Assembly (NCBI RefSeq): GCF_014192285.1
Contig: NZ_JACHXQ010000002.1
Location: forward strand, 220,968 to 284,967
Origin: Halomonas fontilapidosi
GTDB taxonomy: Bacteria; Pseudomonadota; Gammaproteobacteria; Pseudomonadales; Halomonadaceae
DNA length: 64,000 nt
Direction of reading: 5' to 3'
In this document: piece after piece, positions 26,707-36,337 of the stretch
How positions within the stretch are numbered: the first letter of the stretch is position 1
Layout: each line of letters starts with the position of its first letter
Translations under genes and position numbers: made by a program
The notes under the pieces: model-generated
Databases searched by the model: none
What the model was told of the DNA's origin: nothing
Seen by the model: only the letters and a program-made list of their open reading frames with translations

Positions 26707-29436
26707 ATGTCTCTCAAGACGCGACTGATGCTGCTGATCCTCGGCCTCCCTATGCTGCTGCTGGCTCTGCTGGTCGGCACCGCGCTGACCCTTGAAGATC
26801 GCCAGCGCCAGGCGGCGCTGCGCGACGAGCTGACGCGGGGCGTCGAGTTGGTCGCCCCGGCCCTGGCCGAGGCCGCGAGGCAAGGCGATGAGCCTGGCCT
26901 GATGCGCCTGGGGGACGGCCTGCTGGCATTGCCGCATGTCCAGGCATTGCGCCTGCAGGATGGGCAAGGCGCGACGCTGCTGGAGCGTGGCAGGATTCGC
27001 GATCTGCCGGCACCAGCCGACCACGACGGCATTCAGCTGCGTGAGCACGAGCATCGCTGGCTGCTGTACGCGCCCCTTGGCGTTGGCGAGCCGATACTCG
27101 CCTGGCTGGTCCTGGACATCGATACCACGCCCTTGCTGCTGACACGCTATCGCCACCTGGCTATCGGCGGGCTGGCGCTGATGCTCGCCGGTCTGCTGCT
27201 GTTCCTGGCGGCCTATGCCACCCTGCGCTGGCTGAGCCAGCCGCTGGAAGACGCCACTCGCGCGCTCGATCGCCTGTCCTTCGGGGTAGTGCCCGAGCCA
27301 CTGGCCACGCCGCCCACTCCGGAACTGGCGGGACTGGCCCGTCGCGTCAACGCGCTGGCCGCTCATATGGACAGAGCTCGCGAGGAAATGCAGAGCCAGA
27401 TCGAACAGGCCACCGATGAGCTCCAGGAATCCATGGAGACCATCGAGGTGCAGAATATCGAACTGGATATCGCCCACCGCCGGGCGCTGGAAGCCAACCG
27501 CGTCAAGTCGGAGTTCCTGGCCAACATGAGCCACGAGATTCGCACGCCGCTCAACGGCATCGTCGGCTTCTGTCGGCTGCTGGGCCGCTCGCAGCTGGAA
27601 CCGCGCCAGCAGGAATGGCTGGACCAGGTACAACGCGCCTGCGACAACCTGCTGATGCTGGTCAACGATGTGCTGGATTTTTCCAAGTTGGAGGCCGGCC
27701 GCGTGGCGCTGGAGAGGCTGCCGCTGGATATGGTGGGACTGGTCGACGAGGTGCTCGGCCTGCAGGCGCCCCTGGCCCAGCAGAAAGGGCTCCAACTGCT
27801 CGGCCTGGTCTATGACGACGTGCCCGCCGACCTCGACGGCGACCCATTGCGGATCCGCCAGGTGCTTACCAACCTGGTCAATAATGCCCTCAAGTTCACT
27901 CACCAGGGGGAAGTGATCGTACGGGTCATGCTGGAACAGGCCGAGACCAGCCGAGTGGTGCTGCGCGTAAGCGTCAGCGACACCGGCATGGGCCTCAACG
28001 AGGAGGCCCGCCGCCACCTGTTCCAGGCGTTTCACCAGGCCGATATCAGCCATCCCAGGGAGTTCGGCGGCACCGGTCTGGGGCTGGCCATCTGCCGGCA
28101 GCTGGTGGAGCAGATGGGCGGGCAGATCGATGTCGAAAGCACGCCCGGCAGAGGCTCGACGTTTTCCTTCACGCTCCCGCTGCCGGGTAGCGCGGAGAAC
28201 GAGCGCACCCCGGAACTCAGCCTGGACGGGGACGTCGTGGGCATTGAGGAGTCCCATACGCCAACGCGACGCGCCCTCATGCATCTGATGACCCGCTGGG
28301 GCGCCTGTGCCACCCCCCTGGCAAAGGTGGAGAGCGATACGGCGCCCGCGCTGGTCGTGGCAGGCCTGAACAGCGACGACCTGGAAGAAGCACGCCTGGC
28401 GCGGTGGCGAGGCCGGCTGGAAGGGCTTGGCTGCCCCGCTCTGCTGCTGGTCAACGCCAGCCCCCCCGACCTGCCGACCCTGCCCCTGCCGCATGGCGGC
28501 GAGGTCCTCGGCAAGCCGGTCTCCCGCTCGGCCCTGGCCGATGCGGTGTCGCGTCATCTGGTGGCAGCACCGCGGGCGCTGCCGGTAGCGGCGCAAGATC
28601 CATCGCCAGCAGCATCGGCACGCCTGCTGGTTGTCGATGATAGCGACGCCAACCGACTGCTGCTGAGCGAGCTGCTGGCCGGGCTGGGCCTGCCGGTGGC
28701 CCAGGTGGCAAGTGGCGAAGACGCCCTGTCGCTGGCCCATGACCGGGACTTCGACCTGGTATTGATGGACATCCGCATGGCCGGCATGGACGGCGTGGAG
28801 ACGACCCGGGCGCTGAGGTGCCTCGGCGGTGGCTGGCGGCGAACACCGATCATCGCCGTCACCGCCCATGTACAGGGTGAACAGCATCAGATGCTGCGCG
28901 ACAACGGACTCGACGATGTCCTGATCAAGCCGCTGCAGCCCCAGCGCCTCGCTCGGCTGCTGGAGGAATACCTGGGTATCGTGCTGCCGCATCAAGACGC
29001 GACGAGCGAACCGGCGGCACACCTTGATACGCCAGGGGAAGAGGGCCAGGAGCTGGCGGTGGTCGACCTGGATCTGGGCGCCCGGCTGGCCGGCGGCCGC
29101 GAGTCCCTCGCGCGGGAACTGCTGGCTACCCTAGCCGACTCCCTGTCACACACTGAGCAGGCCATCCGAGATGCCATTGCCCACGACAATGAGGTGGCCC
29201 TGCTCGATGCCCTGCATGCCCTCAATGGGGCGTGCCGCTATTGCGGCACGCCGCGCCTGGGCCTACTGGCGGAGACCCTGGAGACCCGGCTGCGATCGCG
29301 CGGCATGTCTGCCGTGGCGCCGCTGCTGCCCGACCTGTATACCGCCATGGACGAGCTGCGTGCCTGGCAGGCGGATCAACCCTCGAGCACCACGAAGGCC
29401 ATGGCCAACGCCTCCTCGTCGGATAGCGACAGATGA
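26707..29436 (+). CDS. BarA/GacS-type tripartite hybrid sensor kinase
   Basis: A 909-residue membrane histidine kinase of the BarA/GacS kind, which phosphorylates an UvrY/GacA response regulator controlling CsrA-sequestering small RNAs. From the start at 26707: TM1 about 6-27, a periplasmic loop, TM2 about 150-173, HAMP, HisKA with phospho-His H276 (NMSHEIRTPLNG), HATPase (NNALKFT, DTGMGL, GTGLGLAI), a degenerate receiver-like section (515-620), a receiver with D688 (LVLMDIRMAGMDG), and an HPt domain with H837 (LHALNGACRYCG). The last 20 residues are read through the acpS 3' end, an overlap of 61 bases. ATG 26695 is an alternative start. Neighbours match the E. coli barA locus. Confidence 0.93.
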   Translation: MSLKTRLMLLILGLPMLLLALLVGTALTLEDRQRQAALRDELTRGVELVAPALAEAARQGDEPGLMRLGDGLLALPHVQALRLQDGQGATLLERGRIRDLPAPADHDGIQLREHEHRWLLYAPLGVGEPILAWLVLDIDTTPLLLTRYRHLAIGGLALMLAGLLLFLAAYATLRWLSQPLEDATRALDRLSFGVVPEPLATPPTPELAGLARRVNALAAHMDRAREEMQSQIEQATDELQESMETIEVQNIELDIAHRRALEANRVKSEFLANMSHEIRTPLNGIVGFCRLLGRSQLEPRQQEWLDQVQRACDNLLMLVNDVLDFSKLEAGRVALERLPLDMVGLVDEVLGLQAPLAQQKGLQLLGLVYDDVPADLDGDPLRIRQVLTNLVNNALKFTHQGEVIVRVMLEQAETSRVVLRVSVSDTGMGLNEEARRHLFQAFHQADISHPREFGGTGLGLAICRQLVEQMGGQIDVESTPGRGSTFSFTLPLPGSAENERTPELSLDGDVVGIEESHTPTRRALMHLMTRWGACATPLAKVESDTAPALVVAGLNSDDLEEARLARWRGRLEGLGCPALLLVNASPPDLPTLPLPHGGEVLGKPVSRSALADAVSRHLVAAPRALPVAAQDPSPAASARLLVVDDSDANRLLLSELLAGLGLPVAQVASGEDALSLAHDRDFDLVLMDIRMAGMDGVETTRALRCLGGGWRRTPIIAVTAHVQGEQHQMLRDNGLDDVLIKPLQPQRLARLLEEYLGIVLPHQDATSEPAAHLDTPGEEGQELAVVDLDLGARLAGGRESLARELLATLADSLSHTEQAIRDAIAHDNEVALLDALHALNGACRYCGTPRLGLLAETLETRLRSRGMSAVAPLLPDLYTAMDELRAWQADQPSSTTKAMANASSSDSDR

Positions 29437-29753
29437 ACCAGGCGCACGCCGGCCGCCTTGGCCAACTCATGGGCCTTGCCGGAGAGCACCAATGATGGAC
29501 GTCCCAGGGCATCGTTGACCACCTGGATCTCGGTCCAGCGCATGCCCCGACGCAGGCCGGTGCCCAGCGCCTTGACGAACGCTTCCTTGGCGGCGAACCG
29601 CTTGGCCAGGAAGGCTGCCGGCAAGGCATGGCCGCGATACCGTTCGAGCTCCCATTCACCGAGCAGGCGCAGCGCAAAGCGTTCACCATGGCGCCCCATG
29701 GCCCGCTCGAAGCGGACCACCCGGGCGAGGTCGGTACCGATCCCGATAATCAT
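29376..29753 (-). CDS. acpS: Holo-acyl-carrier-protein synthase
   Basis: A 125-residue phosphopantetheinyl transferase that converts apo-ACP to holo-ACP using CoA. The two hallmark motifs are present: [16 protein letters not shown] (Asp8 metal ligand) and [19 protein letters not shown] (Glu and Lys of the active site). The C-terminus ([20 protein letters not shown]) is complete and standard. It overlaps pdxJ by 4 bases, the arrangement seen in E. coli (pdxJ-acpS). Its last 61 bases lie under the 3' end of the convergent kinase gene. Confidence 0.97.
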   Translation of the reverse strand: MIIGIGTDLARVVRFERAMGRHGERFALRLLGEWELERYRGHALPAAFLAKRFAAKEAFVKALGTGLRRGMRWTEIQVVNDALGRPSLVLSGKAHELAKAAGVRLVHLSLSDEEALAMAFVVLEG

Positions 29754-30556
29754 CGGTCGTCGTCGACCTCCGCGTGATGGTCATGATCGTGGTCGTGCTC
29801 TTCGAGCGATGCCACGAAGCCCGCCTCCTGGCCGGCAATCGCCAGCCGCTTCATATCGGCGACTGCCTCCTTGAGGCCGACGAACAGCGAGCGGGCAATG
29901 ATCGCATGACCGATGTTGAGCTCATGAATGCCGGGTAACGCGGCGATCGCCTCGACGTTATGGTAGTTGAGGCCGTGACCGGCATTCACGGTCAGGCCCA
30001 GCTCGAGGGCCATCTCGATGGAGGCGGCGAGACGCGCGTGCTCGCGACGGGCGGCCTCGCCGGTAACCTCGGCGTAGGCCCCGGTATGCAACTCGATCAC
30101 TGGCGCACCGGCCCTGGCAGCCGCCTCGATCTGAACAGGCTCGGGGTCGATGAACAACGACACCTCGCAGCCTGCCGAGGAAAGTCGCCGGCAGGCCGCG
30201 GCGATGGCCTCGACCCCCCCCGCCACGTCGAGCCCGCCCTCGGTAGTCAGCTCCTCGCGCTTTTCGGGCACCAGGCAGACATGGGCCGGGCGCAGCTCCT
30301 CGGCCAGGGCGATCATCTCCTCGGTGACCGCCATCTCCAGGTTCATGCGGGTATTGAGCACATCAACTAGCAGGCGAACGTCGCGCTCCTGGATATGGCG
30401 ACGGTCCTCGCGCAGGTGCACGGTGATGCCATCGGCACCGGCCTCCTCGGCGAGCAGGGCCGCCTGGACCGGATCGGGGTAGCGGGTGCCACGGGCCTGG
30501 CGCAGGGTGGCGATATGGTCGATGTTGACGCCGAGCAGGATACGGGGGGGGTGCAT
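29750..30556 (-). CDS. pdxJ: Pyridoxine 5'-phosphate synthase
   Basis: A 268-residue TIM-barrel enzyme joining 1-deoxyxylulose 5-phosphate and 3-amino-2-oxopropyl phosphate to pyridoxine 5'-phosphate. Motifs: [85 protein letters not shown] and [14 protein letters not shown]. The start [15 protein letters not shown] at 30556 is the family start. It is about 20 residues longer than usual, with an acidic, histidine-rich tail ([17 protein letters not shown]) not typical of PdxJ. It begins 191 bases after recO in a repeat-containing gap and overlaps acpS. Confidence 0.96.
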   Translation of the reverse strand: MHPPRILLGVNIDHIATLRQARGTRYPDPVQAALLAEEAGADGITVHLREDRRHIQERDVRLLVDVLNTRMNLEMAVTEEMIALAEELRPAHVCLVPEKREELTTEGGLDVAGGVEAIAAACRRLSSAGCEVSLFIDPEPVQIEAAARAGAPVIELHTGAYAEVTGEAARREHARLAASIEMALELGLTVNAGHGLNYHNVEAIAALPGIHELNIGHAIIARSLFVGLKEAVADMKRLAIAGQEAGFVASLEEHDHDHDHHAEVDDDR

Positions 30557-30610
30557 GGGGATCTCCAGGAGTCGAGGGAAAAGTGGCAAGGGGTCAAGGG
30601 TAAAGCGATA

Positions 30611-30631
30611 AGCTGGAAGCTGGAAGCTGGA
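30611..30631. repeat. Heptamer tandem repeat (AGCTGGA x3)
   Basis: Three exact copies of AGCTGGA lie in the 191-base gap between pdxJ and recO, followed by AGCCAGC. It belongs to the same style of repeat as the GCAAGGA array at 18314-18355. Confidence 0.9.
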
Positions 30632-30730
30632 AGCCAGCATATTGCCACCAACACCTGGGACAAGGCGTTACTTCAAACCCAGGCCGCAATGCGGATGCTG
30701 TTCCAACGGCGGGCGAAGCGTGATTCTTAG

Positions 30731-30770
30731 AGCTTCAAGCTTATGGCTTACAGCTCCTGGCGAAGCCCGG
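30731..30770. repeat. Dispersed 40-bp repeat, copy A (recO 3' end)
   Basis: This 40-base stretch matches 62292-62331 at 32 of 40 positions without gaps; both begin GCTTCAAGC at their second base and end in AGCCCGG. Copy A covers the stop codon and last six sense codons of recO. Copy B lies just after the rhodanese gene, also at the 3' end of a minus-strand gene. Confidence 0.75.
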
Positions 30771-31458
30771 CTCGGCGGCGCTGGGCAAGCTGGCGCATCA
30801 GTTCGCGGGAACGAAGTGGACGACTGCCAAGCAGCGGGGCCAGCGCCGCCCGGGTAACCGCCTTGGCGGGGCCGGCCAGCCCGTGCTCGGTCCAGTCGCC
30901 GCGCGCCAGCAGGCGCAGGGTGCGCCCGTCGATGCCGCCCTCGCCGGCCACGAAGGCCCGTGAGGCCGGATCGAGCACGTAGCGACGCTGGGGGTCCAGC
31001 TCGCCGCCCTCGGGGTCGGTGAAGCGCGGCCAGGCGTCCAGCGCTTCGAGCGCTGCCACCTCGAGCCGACGCAGCGCACCGGCGCGCCCTTCGGGCCGCG
31101 GCAGAACATCGAGCATGGCCGTGTAGAAGGCAAACACCTCGTCGACCGGCAGCTCCACCGGCAGCACTCGCGTCAGCAACTCGTTGGCATAGAGGCCACA
31201 CAACAGTCCCTCGCCGGCGAGCAGGGCCGCACTGCCGCGCCCCTCCATCAGCCGCAGACGCTTGAGCTCACCCTCGCCGACCCAGCTGACATGCAGCGGA
31301 GCGAAGGGCTGCAGCCGGCCTCGCGACCGAGACCCGGGGCGCTGAACGCCCTGAGCGACGGCCCTGACACGGCCGTGGTTCAGGGTCAGCAGATCCACCA
31401 GGGCGCTGGTCTCGCGGTAGGGCCGCTTGTGCAACAGGAATGCCGGTTCGGGGGTCAT
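30748..31458 (-). CDS. recO: DNA repair protein RecO
   Basis: A 236-residue mediator that helps load RecA on SSB-coated DNA in the RecFOR pathway. The N-terminal OB fold is clear (EPAFLLHKRPYRETSALVDLLTLNHGRVRAVAQGVQRPGSR…GRLQPFAPLHVSW), and the alpha-helical part has LLCGLYANELLTRVLP and FAFYTAMLDVLP. The cysteines of the zinc-finger found in many RecO proteins are missing, as in E. coli. The ATG at 31458 (MTPEPAFLL) fits the family. Its C-terminus is rich in arginine and its last codons lie in a dispersed repeat. It follows era by 93 bases in the standard rnc-era-recO-pdxJ order. Confidence 0.94.
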   Translation of the reverse strand: MTPEPAFLLHKRPYRETSALVDLLTLNHGRVRAVAQGVQRPGSRSRGRLQPFAPLHVSWVGEGELKRLRLMEGRGSAALLAGEGLLCGLYANELLTRVLPVELPVDEVFAFYTAMLDVLPRPEGRAGALRRLEVAALEALDAWPRFTDPEGGELDPQRRYVLDPASRAFVAGEGGIDGRTLRLLARGDWTEHGLAGPAKAVTRAALAPLLGSRPLRSRELMRQLAQRRRAGLRQEL

Positions 31459-31551
31459 AGGGCCTTCGCCAAGGAGCAAGGCAGTTGCCTGCTTCCATCA
31501 CTGCGGGTCACGAGGGGTTATCCTTGAAGCTTGCCCCTCGTTCCTTGAGCC

Positions 31552-32451
31552 TTAATCGAGGTCGTAGCCCAGGCTCTTCAGCGCCCGCTCGTCATCGGAC
31601 CAGCCGCGCTTGACCTTGACCCAGAGGTTAAGCATGACCTTGGCGCCCAGCGCACGCTCCATGTCGAGGCGCGCTTCCCGTCCGATGTTCTTGATACGCT
31701 CGCCGTTCTCGCCGATCAGAATCTTCTTCTGGCCGGCCCGCTCGACGAGAATCAGCGCGCTGATATGCACCACGCGCCCCTCGTCGCGGAACTCCTCGAT
31801 CTCCACGGTCATCTGGTAAGGCAATTCATCACCGAGCTGACGCATAACCTTCTCGCGCACCAGTTCGGCGGCCAGGAAGCGCTGACTCTTGTCGGTGACC
31901 TGATCCTCGGGGAAAAAGTGCACGCTTTCAGGCAGATGCTTGGCAACCTCGGCCTCGAGCTCGGGCACGTTGGTGCCATGCTTGGCGGAGATCGGCACGA
32001 TGGCGGCGAAGTCTCGGCGCGCGCCCACCTGCTCCAGCCAGGGCAGCAGACTGGCCTTGTCCTGCAGGCGATCGACCTTGTTGACGGCCAGGATCACCGG
32101 CGCCGCGACGTGCTCGAGGCGCTGCAGCACTACCTGGTCCTCGTCGCTCCAGCGGGTCCGGTCGATGATGAAGACCACGCAATCCACGTCGCGCAGGGCC
32201 TGGACGGCGGCCTGGTTCATGAAGCGATTGATCGCTTTGTTGCGATCCTTGGCCATGATATGAATGCCGGGGGTATCGACATAGATGAACTGGGCCTCCC
32301 CCTCGGTCTTGATGCCCATCACCTGGTGACGGGTTGTCTGGGGGCGACGCGAGGTGATCGAGACCTTTTGGCCGAGAATCCGGTTCATCAGCGTGGACTT
32401 ACCGACGTTGGGACGGCCGACGATGGCCACGAAACCGCAGGTGGAGGTCAT
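31552..32451 (-). CDS. era: Ribosome-assembly GTPase Era
   Basis: A 299-residue GTPase that binds the 3' end of 16S rRNA during 30S maturation. The G motifs are G1 GRPNVGKS, G2 TTRHQ, G3 DTPG, G4 NKVD and G5 SAK. The C-terminal KH domain carries [38 protein letters not shown]. The ATG at 32451 overlaps the rnc stop by 4 bases; rnc-era coupling is standard in gammaproteobacteria. A repeat-rich 93-base gap separates it from recO. Confidence 0.98.
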   Translation of the reverse strand: MTSTCGFVAIVGRPNVGKSTLMNRILGQKVSITSRRPQTTRHQVMGIKTEGEAQFIYVDTPGIHIMAKDRNKAINRFMNQAAVQALRDVDCVVFIIDRTRWSDEDQVVLQRLEHVAAPVILAVNKVDRLQDKASLLPWLEQVGARRDFAAIVPISAKHGTNVPELEAEVAKHLPESVHFFPEDQVTDKSQRFLAAELVREKVMRQLGDELPYQMTVEIEEFRDEGRVVHISALILVERAGQKKILIGENGERIKNIGREARLDMERALGAKVMLNLWVKVKRGWSDDERALKSLGYDLD

Positions 32452-33152
32452 GGGCGGCTCCCCGTGCTCTTGGACTTGACCGGTTCGAGGCGACTCAGCG
32501 CCCGTGCCGCGGCCTGCTGCTCGGCATGGCGACGGCTGGTGCCGACGCCCAGAGTGTGGCCCTCGAGTACCTCGACATGACATTCGACGGTGAAGGTCTG
32601 GGCATGGGCTTCGCCCTCCACGGAGGTCACCTCGTAGCGCGGCAGCGGCACCTGGCGTGACTGCAGGAATTCCTGCAGGCGAGTCTTGGGATCCTTCTGG
32701 GTATCATCGAGGCTGATGGCCTCCAGGCGATCGGCATACCAGGAGAGCACTCTGGCCCGGGCGACCTCCATGCCGGCATCCAGGTAGATCGCGCCGAGCA
32801 CCGCCTCAACGGCATCGGCGAGAATCGATTCGCGTCGATGCCCACCGCTCTTCATCTCGCCGGACCCCAGCCGCAGACACTCGCCAAAGGCCATTTCCCT
32901 GGCCAGCTCGGCCAGCGTCTGGCCCTTGACCAGGCGTGCGCGGAGCCGTGACAGCTGCCCTTCCCGGGCCTGGGGAAAGCGCTGGAAGAGCGCCTCGGCG
33001 ATGATGAAGTTGACGATGGAATCACCGAGAAACTCGAGGCGTTCATTGTTCTGACCGCCGTAACTGCGATGGGTCATGGCCAGCTCGAGCAGACCGGGGT
33101 CGGCAAACGTATGGCCGAGGCGGCGGCTGAAGGCGTTGAGGGAGTTGCTCAC
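32448..33152 (-). CDS. rnc: Ribonuclease III
   Basis: A 234-residue double-strand-specific RNase for rRNA processing and mRNA decay. The signature [21 protein letters not shown] carries the catalytic Glu and Asp, and [15 protein letters not shown] the second acidic cluster. The dsRNA-binding domain runs from about residue 155 ([22 protein letters not shown]…[17 protein letters not shown]). The start codon is GTG (33152), with AGGAG upstream. It lies 98 bases after lepB; the small DUF4845 gene often found between lepB and rnc is absent. Confidence 0.97.
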   Translation of the reverse strand: MSNSLNAFSRRLGHTFADPGLLELAMTHRSYGGQNNERLEFLGDSIVNFIIAEALFQRFPQAREGQLSRLRARLVKGQTLAELAREMAFGECLRLGSGEMKSGGHRRESILADAVEAVLGAIYLDAGMEVARARVLSWYADRLEAISLDDTQKDPKTRLQEFLQSRQVPLPRYEVTSVEGEAHAQTFTVECHVEVLEGHTLGVGTSRRHAEQQAAARALSRLEPVKSKSTGSRP

Positions 33153-33250
33153 GGAGCTCCTGACTATTCGATGACAAATTTCGGTGTTGATATCGGCGGC
33201 GCGTCACCCCGCGTGGGGTGACAGGTCCACAGGCGACCGCTACCGCCGCC

Positions 33251-34054
33251 CTAATGAATTCGGCGCACACTGGTAAAGCTCGGTAGCCCACCGTCCCACT
33301 GCATCCACACGGCGAAGGCCTCGCCGACGATGTTCGCCTCCGGCACAAAGCCCCAGTAGCGGCTGTCGTTGGAATGGTCACGATTGTCGCCCATGGTGAA
33401 GTAGTGCCCCTGTGGCACCACCAGCTCACGCACCTGAGGACCGGGGTCTCGAGGATTATTGTAGATACGGTGCTCTCGCTCGCCCAGCTGTTCGGCCAGC
33501 AGCAGTTCGGTGGGCGCGGAGACCGGCCCCGCCTCGAGCAGCCGCTTGGGTACTGCCTGGCCGTTGACGAAGAGCTGCTTGTCCTCGTAACGGATCCGGT
33601 CGCCTGGCAGGCCCACCACCCGCTTGATGAAGTTTATCGCCGGCTCGTCGGGAAAGCGGAACACCATGACGTCGCCCCGCTCGGGCTCGCCCAGATCGAC
33701 GATTTCGGTATGTAGCACCGGCAGGCGCAGGCCGTAGGCGAACTTGTTGACCAGGATGAAATCCCCGACCTCGAGGGTCGGGCGCATCGAGCCGGAGGGA
33801 ATCTGGAAGGGTTCGACCACGAAGCTTCGCAACACCAGCACCACGAGCAGCACCGGAAAGAACGAACGAGCGTAGTCGACCGGCCAGGGCTCCTTGAGCG
33901 CCTTCTCACGCGCCCGCTCATTGAGGCCTTCGGTGGTACCGACTTCAGCCGTGTCCAGCCGCTGCTGACGGGCAGGACGCCACCAGAGCAGATCGAGCAG
34001 CCAGACCACGCCGGTAACGGCCACCGCCACCACCAGCATCAAAGAGAAATCCAT
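33251..34054 (-). CDS. lepB: Signal peptidase I
   Basis: A 267-residue inner-membrane protease that removes signal peptides from exported proteins. TM1 is about residues 3-23 and TM2 about 65-82. The catalytic serine lies in QIPSGSMRPTLEVGD and the general-base lysine in AINFIKRVVGLPGDRI; box E is YFTMGDNRDHSNDSRYWGFV. Length is shorter than E. coli LepB (324) but usual for pseudomonad-type enzymes. It starts 14 bases after lepA, matching the lepA-lepB-rnc-era order. Confidence 0.97.
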   Translation of the reverse strand: MDFSLMLVVAVAVTGVVWLLDLLWWRPARQQRLDTAEVGTTEGLNERAREKALKEPWPVDYARSFFPVLLVVLVLRSFVVEPFQIPSGSMRPTLEVGDFILVNKFAYGLRLPVLHTEIVDLGEPERGDVMVFRFPDEPAINFIKRVVGLPGDRIRYEDKQLFVNGQAVPKRLLEAGPVSAPTELLLAEQLGEREHRIYNNPRDPGPQVRELVVPQGHYFTMGDNRDHSNDSRYWGFVPEANIVGEAFAVWMQWDGGLPSFTSVRRIH

Positions 34055-34068
34055 GCGGTTATCCGTCC

Positions 34069-35886
34069 CTAGTCATTGACCCTGAGCACGGCGAGGAAGG
34101 CATCCTGGGGAATTTCCACCCGACCGACCTGCTTCATGCGTTTCTTGCCTGCCTTCTGCTTCTCGAGCAGCTTCTTCTTGCGGCTGACGTCGCCGCCGTA
34201 GCACTTGGCGGTCACGTTCTTGCGCAGTGCCTTGACGGTGGAGCGCGCCACCACCTGGCCACCGATGGCGGCCTGGATCGCCACGTCGAACATCTGCCGC
34301 GGGATCAGCTCCTTCATCTTCTCAACCAGCAGGCGGCCGCGGCTGTGGGCATGGTCGCGATGGATGATCACCGCCAGCGCATCCACCCGGTCACCGTTGA
34401 TCAGCACGTCCAGGCGCACCAGCTTGGCCGCCTCGAAGCGCTCGAAGTTGTACTCGAGCGACGCATAGCCCTTGGAGATGGACTTCAGCCGATCGAAGAA
34501 GTCCATCACCACCTCGCTCATCGGCAGCTCGTAGGTCAGCTGGATCTGGCTGCCGAGGAACTGCATGTCGAGCTGGGTGCCGCGGCGCTGCTCGCACTCG
34601 GTAATGACGTTGCCGACGAAGTCCTGGGGCACCAGGATGCTGGCACGCACGATGGGTTCGCGCATCTCCTCAACGTCGGCCATGTCGGGCAGCTTGGAGG
34701 GATTGGCGACGTAGATGATCTCGCCATTCTTCATGGCCAGCTCGTAGACCACGGTGGGCGCCGTGGTGAGCAGGTCCAGGTCGTACTCGCGCTCGAGGCG
34801 CTCCTGGACAATCTCCATGTGCAGGGTGCCGAGGAAGCCGACCCGGAAGCCGAAGCCCAGGGCGTCGGAATTCTCCGGCTCGTAATCCAGCGAGGCATCG
34901 TTGAGCGCCAGCTTCTCCAGGGCGTCGCGGAAATCCTCGTAGTCGTCGGCACTGACCGGGAACATCCCGGCGTAGACCTGCGGCTTGACCTTCTGGAAGC
35001 CGGGCAGGCGGGGGACGTCCGGGGTCTTGGTATGAGTGATGGTATCGCCCACCGGCGCGCCATGAATGTCCTTGATGCCGGCCACGATGAAACCCACCTC
35101 GCCGGCGCGCAGGATGCCGGTTTCCTTGCGCAGTGGCGTGAAGATGCCGACGTCGCCGACCGGCCAGTCACGACCGGTGGAGGTCATGCGGATCTTCTCG
35201 CCCTTCTTGAGGGTGCCGTCGAAGAGCCGCACCAGCGAGACCACGCCCAGGTAGTTGTCGAACCAGGAGTCGATGATCAGCGCCTGCAGCGGTGCCTGAG
35301 GGTCTCCCTTGGGGGGCGGGATGTCGCGCACCAGGCGTTCGAGCAGCGCGTCGACGCCCAGCCCGCTCTTGGCCGAGACCTGACAGGCGTCGGTGGCATC
35401 CAGGCCGATGATCTCCTCGATCTCGTGTGACACCTTGTCCGGGTCGGCCTGGGGCAGGTCCATCTTGTTGAGCACCGGCAGCACCTCGAGGCCCTGCTCG
35501 ATGGCGGTATAGCAGTTGGCCACCGACTGGGCCTCGACACCCTGGCCGGCGTCGACCACCAGCAGCGCGCCCTCACAGGCGTAGAGCGAGCGGGACACCT
35601 CGTAGGAGAAGTCCACGTGCCCCGGCGTGTCGATGAAGTTCAACTGATAGATGTTGCCGTCTTTCGCGTGGTAGTCCAGCGTCACCGACTGGGCCTTGAT
35701 GGTGATGCCACGCTCGCGCTCGAGGTCCATGGAGTCGAGCACCTGCTCCTTGAGCTCACGCTCGGTCAGCCCTCCGCAGGTCTGGATCAGGCGATCGGCC
35801 AGGGTCGACTTGCCGTGATCGATATGCGCAATGATCGAGAAGTTGCGGATGTGACTGATTTTGCTACGGCTTTCGCTATTAGACAT
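34069..35886 (-). CDS. lepA: Elongation factor 4 (LepA), back-translocating GTPase
   Basis: A 605-residue translational GTPase that acts on stalled or mispositioned ribosomes. G1 is [10 protein letters not shown]2 [15 protein letters not shown]3 DTPGHVDF, G4 NKMDLP. The LepA-specific C-terminus is present ([34 protein letters not shown] and [38 protein letters not shown]). Both ends are standard; the start has a few extra residues ([26 protein letters not shown]). It lies downstream of kaiB, with a 154-base gap, so a separate promoter is likely. Confidence 0.98.
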   Translation of the reverse strand: MSNSESRSKISHIRNFSIIAHIDHGKSTLADRLIQTCGGLTERELKEQVLDSMDLERERGITIKAQSVTLDYHAKDGNIYQLNFIDTPGHVDFSYEVSRSLYACEGALLVVDAGQGVEAQSVANCYTAIEQGLEVLPVLNKMDLPQADPDKVSHEIEEIIGLDATDACQVSAKSGLGVDALLERLVRDIPPPKGDPQAPLQALIIDSWFDNYLGVVSLVRLFDGTLKKGEKIRMTSTGRDWPVGDVGIFTPLRKETGILRAGEVGFIVAGIKDIHGAPVGDTITHTKTPDVPRLPGFQKVKPQVYAGMFPVSADDYEDFRDALEKLALNDASLDYEPENSDALGFGFRVGFLGTLHMEIVQERLEREYDLDLLTTAPTVVYELAMKNGEIIYVANPSKLPDMADVEEMREPIVRASILVPQDFVGNVITECEQRRGTQLDMQFLGSQIQLTYELPMSEVVMDFFDRLKSISKGYASLEYNFERFEAAKLVRLDVLINGDRVDALAVIIHRDHAHSRGRLLVEKMKELIPRQMFDVAIQAAIGGQVVARSTVKALRKNVTAKCYGGDVSRKKKLLEKQKAGKKRMKQVGRVEIPQDAFLAVLRVND

Positions 35887-36040
35887 GCATCATAATCCGG
35901 TTCATGTACGCACCCGTCCTTCGGGCTGTAGAAGCTACCCGAGCGAGCACGCGAATAGAGGCTGGCGCCATTGTACAGCGAGGAGACGATGATGTCGTCG
36001 GCACCGATTCCCGGGGACCCGGGTGCGAAGCAGGCCTTGC

Positions 36041-36337
36041 TCACAGTTCGCCAAGAAATTGGCTCAAGGTCGCTTCGTCGGAAAGATCCCCATAGAGCAC
36101 GGTCCTGGGCCGCTGCTCGCCGGTTCGCAGCAGAGCGGGCGTGGCGAACATGCCGAAGTCAAGCGCCTGACGGGGCTCCTCGAGTAGATCGATCTCACGC
36201 GGCCAGCCATCGATACCTGCCTCACTGAGGGCGGCTGCCAGATTGCGGCGAGCACGGCGGGTACGCGGTGCATCACCGGTCACGAACAGGATGAGGTGCC
36301 GAGAAAGCAGGTTAGCCGGTGTCGACTTCTGACTCAT
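36041..36337 (-). CDS. kaiB: KaiB-domain protein
   Basis: A 98-residue protein with the thioredoxin-like KaiB fold. In cyanobacteria KaiB binds the KaiC CI ring and drives the dephosphorylation phase. Family marks are LILFVTGDAPRTRRARRNLAAALSEAG (strand 1 and helix 1), VIDLL-like REIDLLEEPRQALDFGMFATPALL, and the C-terminal LYGDLSDEATLSQFL. AGGAGG precedes the ATG by 8 bases, so it is well translated. It overlaps kaiC by 4 bases and is the last gene of the cluster. Oscillation cannot be inferred; in heterotrophs such pairs are linked to stress fitness. Confidence 0.9.
   Translation of the reverse strand: MSQKSTPANLLSRHLILFVTGDAPRTRRARRNLAAALSEAGIDGWPREIDLLEEPRQALDFGMFATPALLRTGEQRPRTVLYGDLSDEATLSQFLGEL

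Noticed and set aside
33153-33250. Missing DUF4845 gene between lepB and rnc
   Set aside because: The 98-base gap is too short to hold it or a remnant; absence here is common enough not to count as a finding.
36010-36023. Terminator after kaiB (CCCGGG-GA-CCCGGG)
   Set aside because: The loop is only two bases and there is no U tract; it may be chance in GC-rich DNA.
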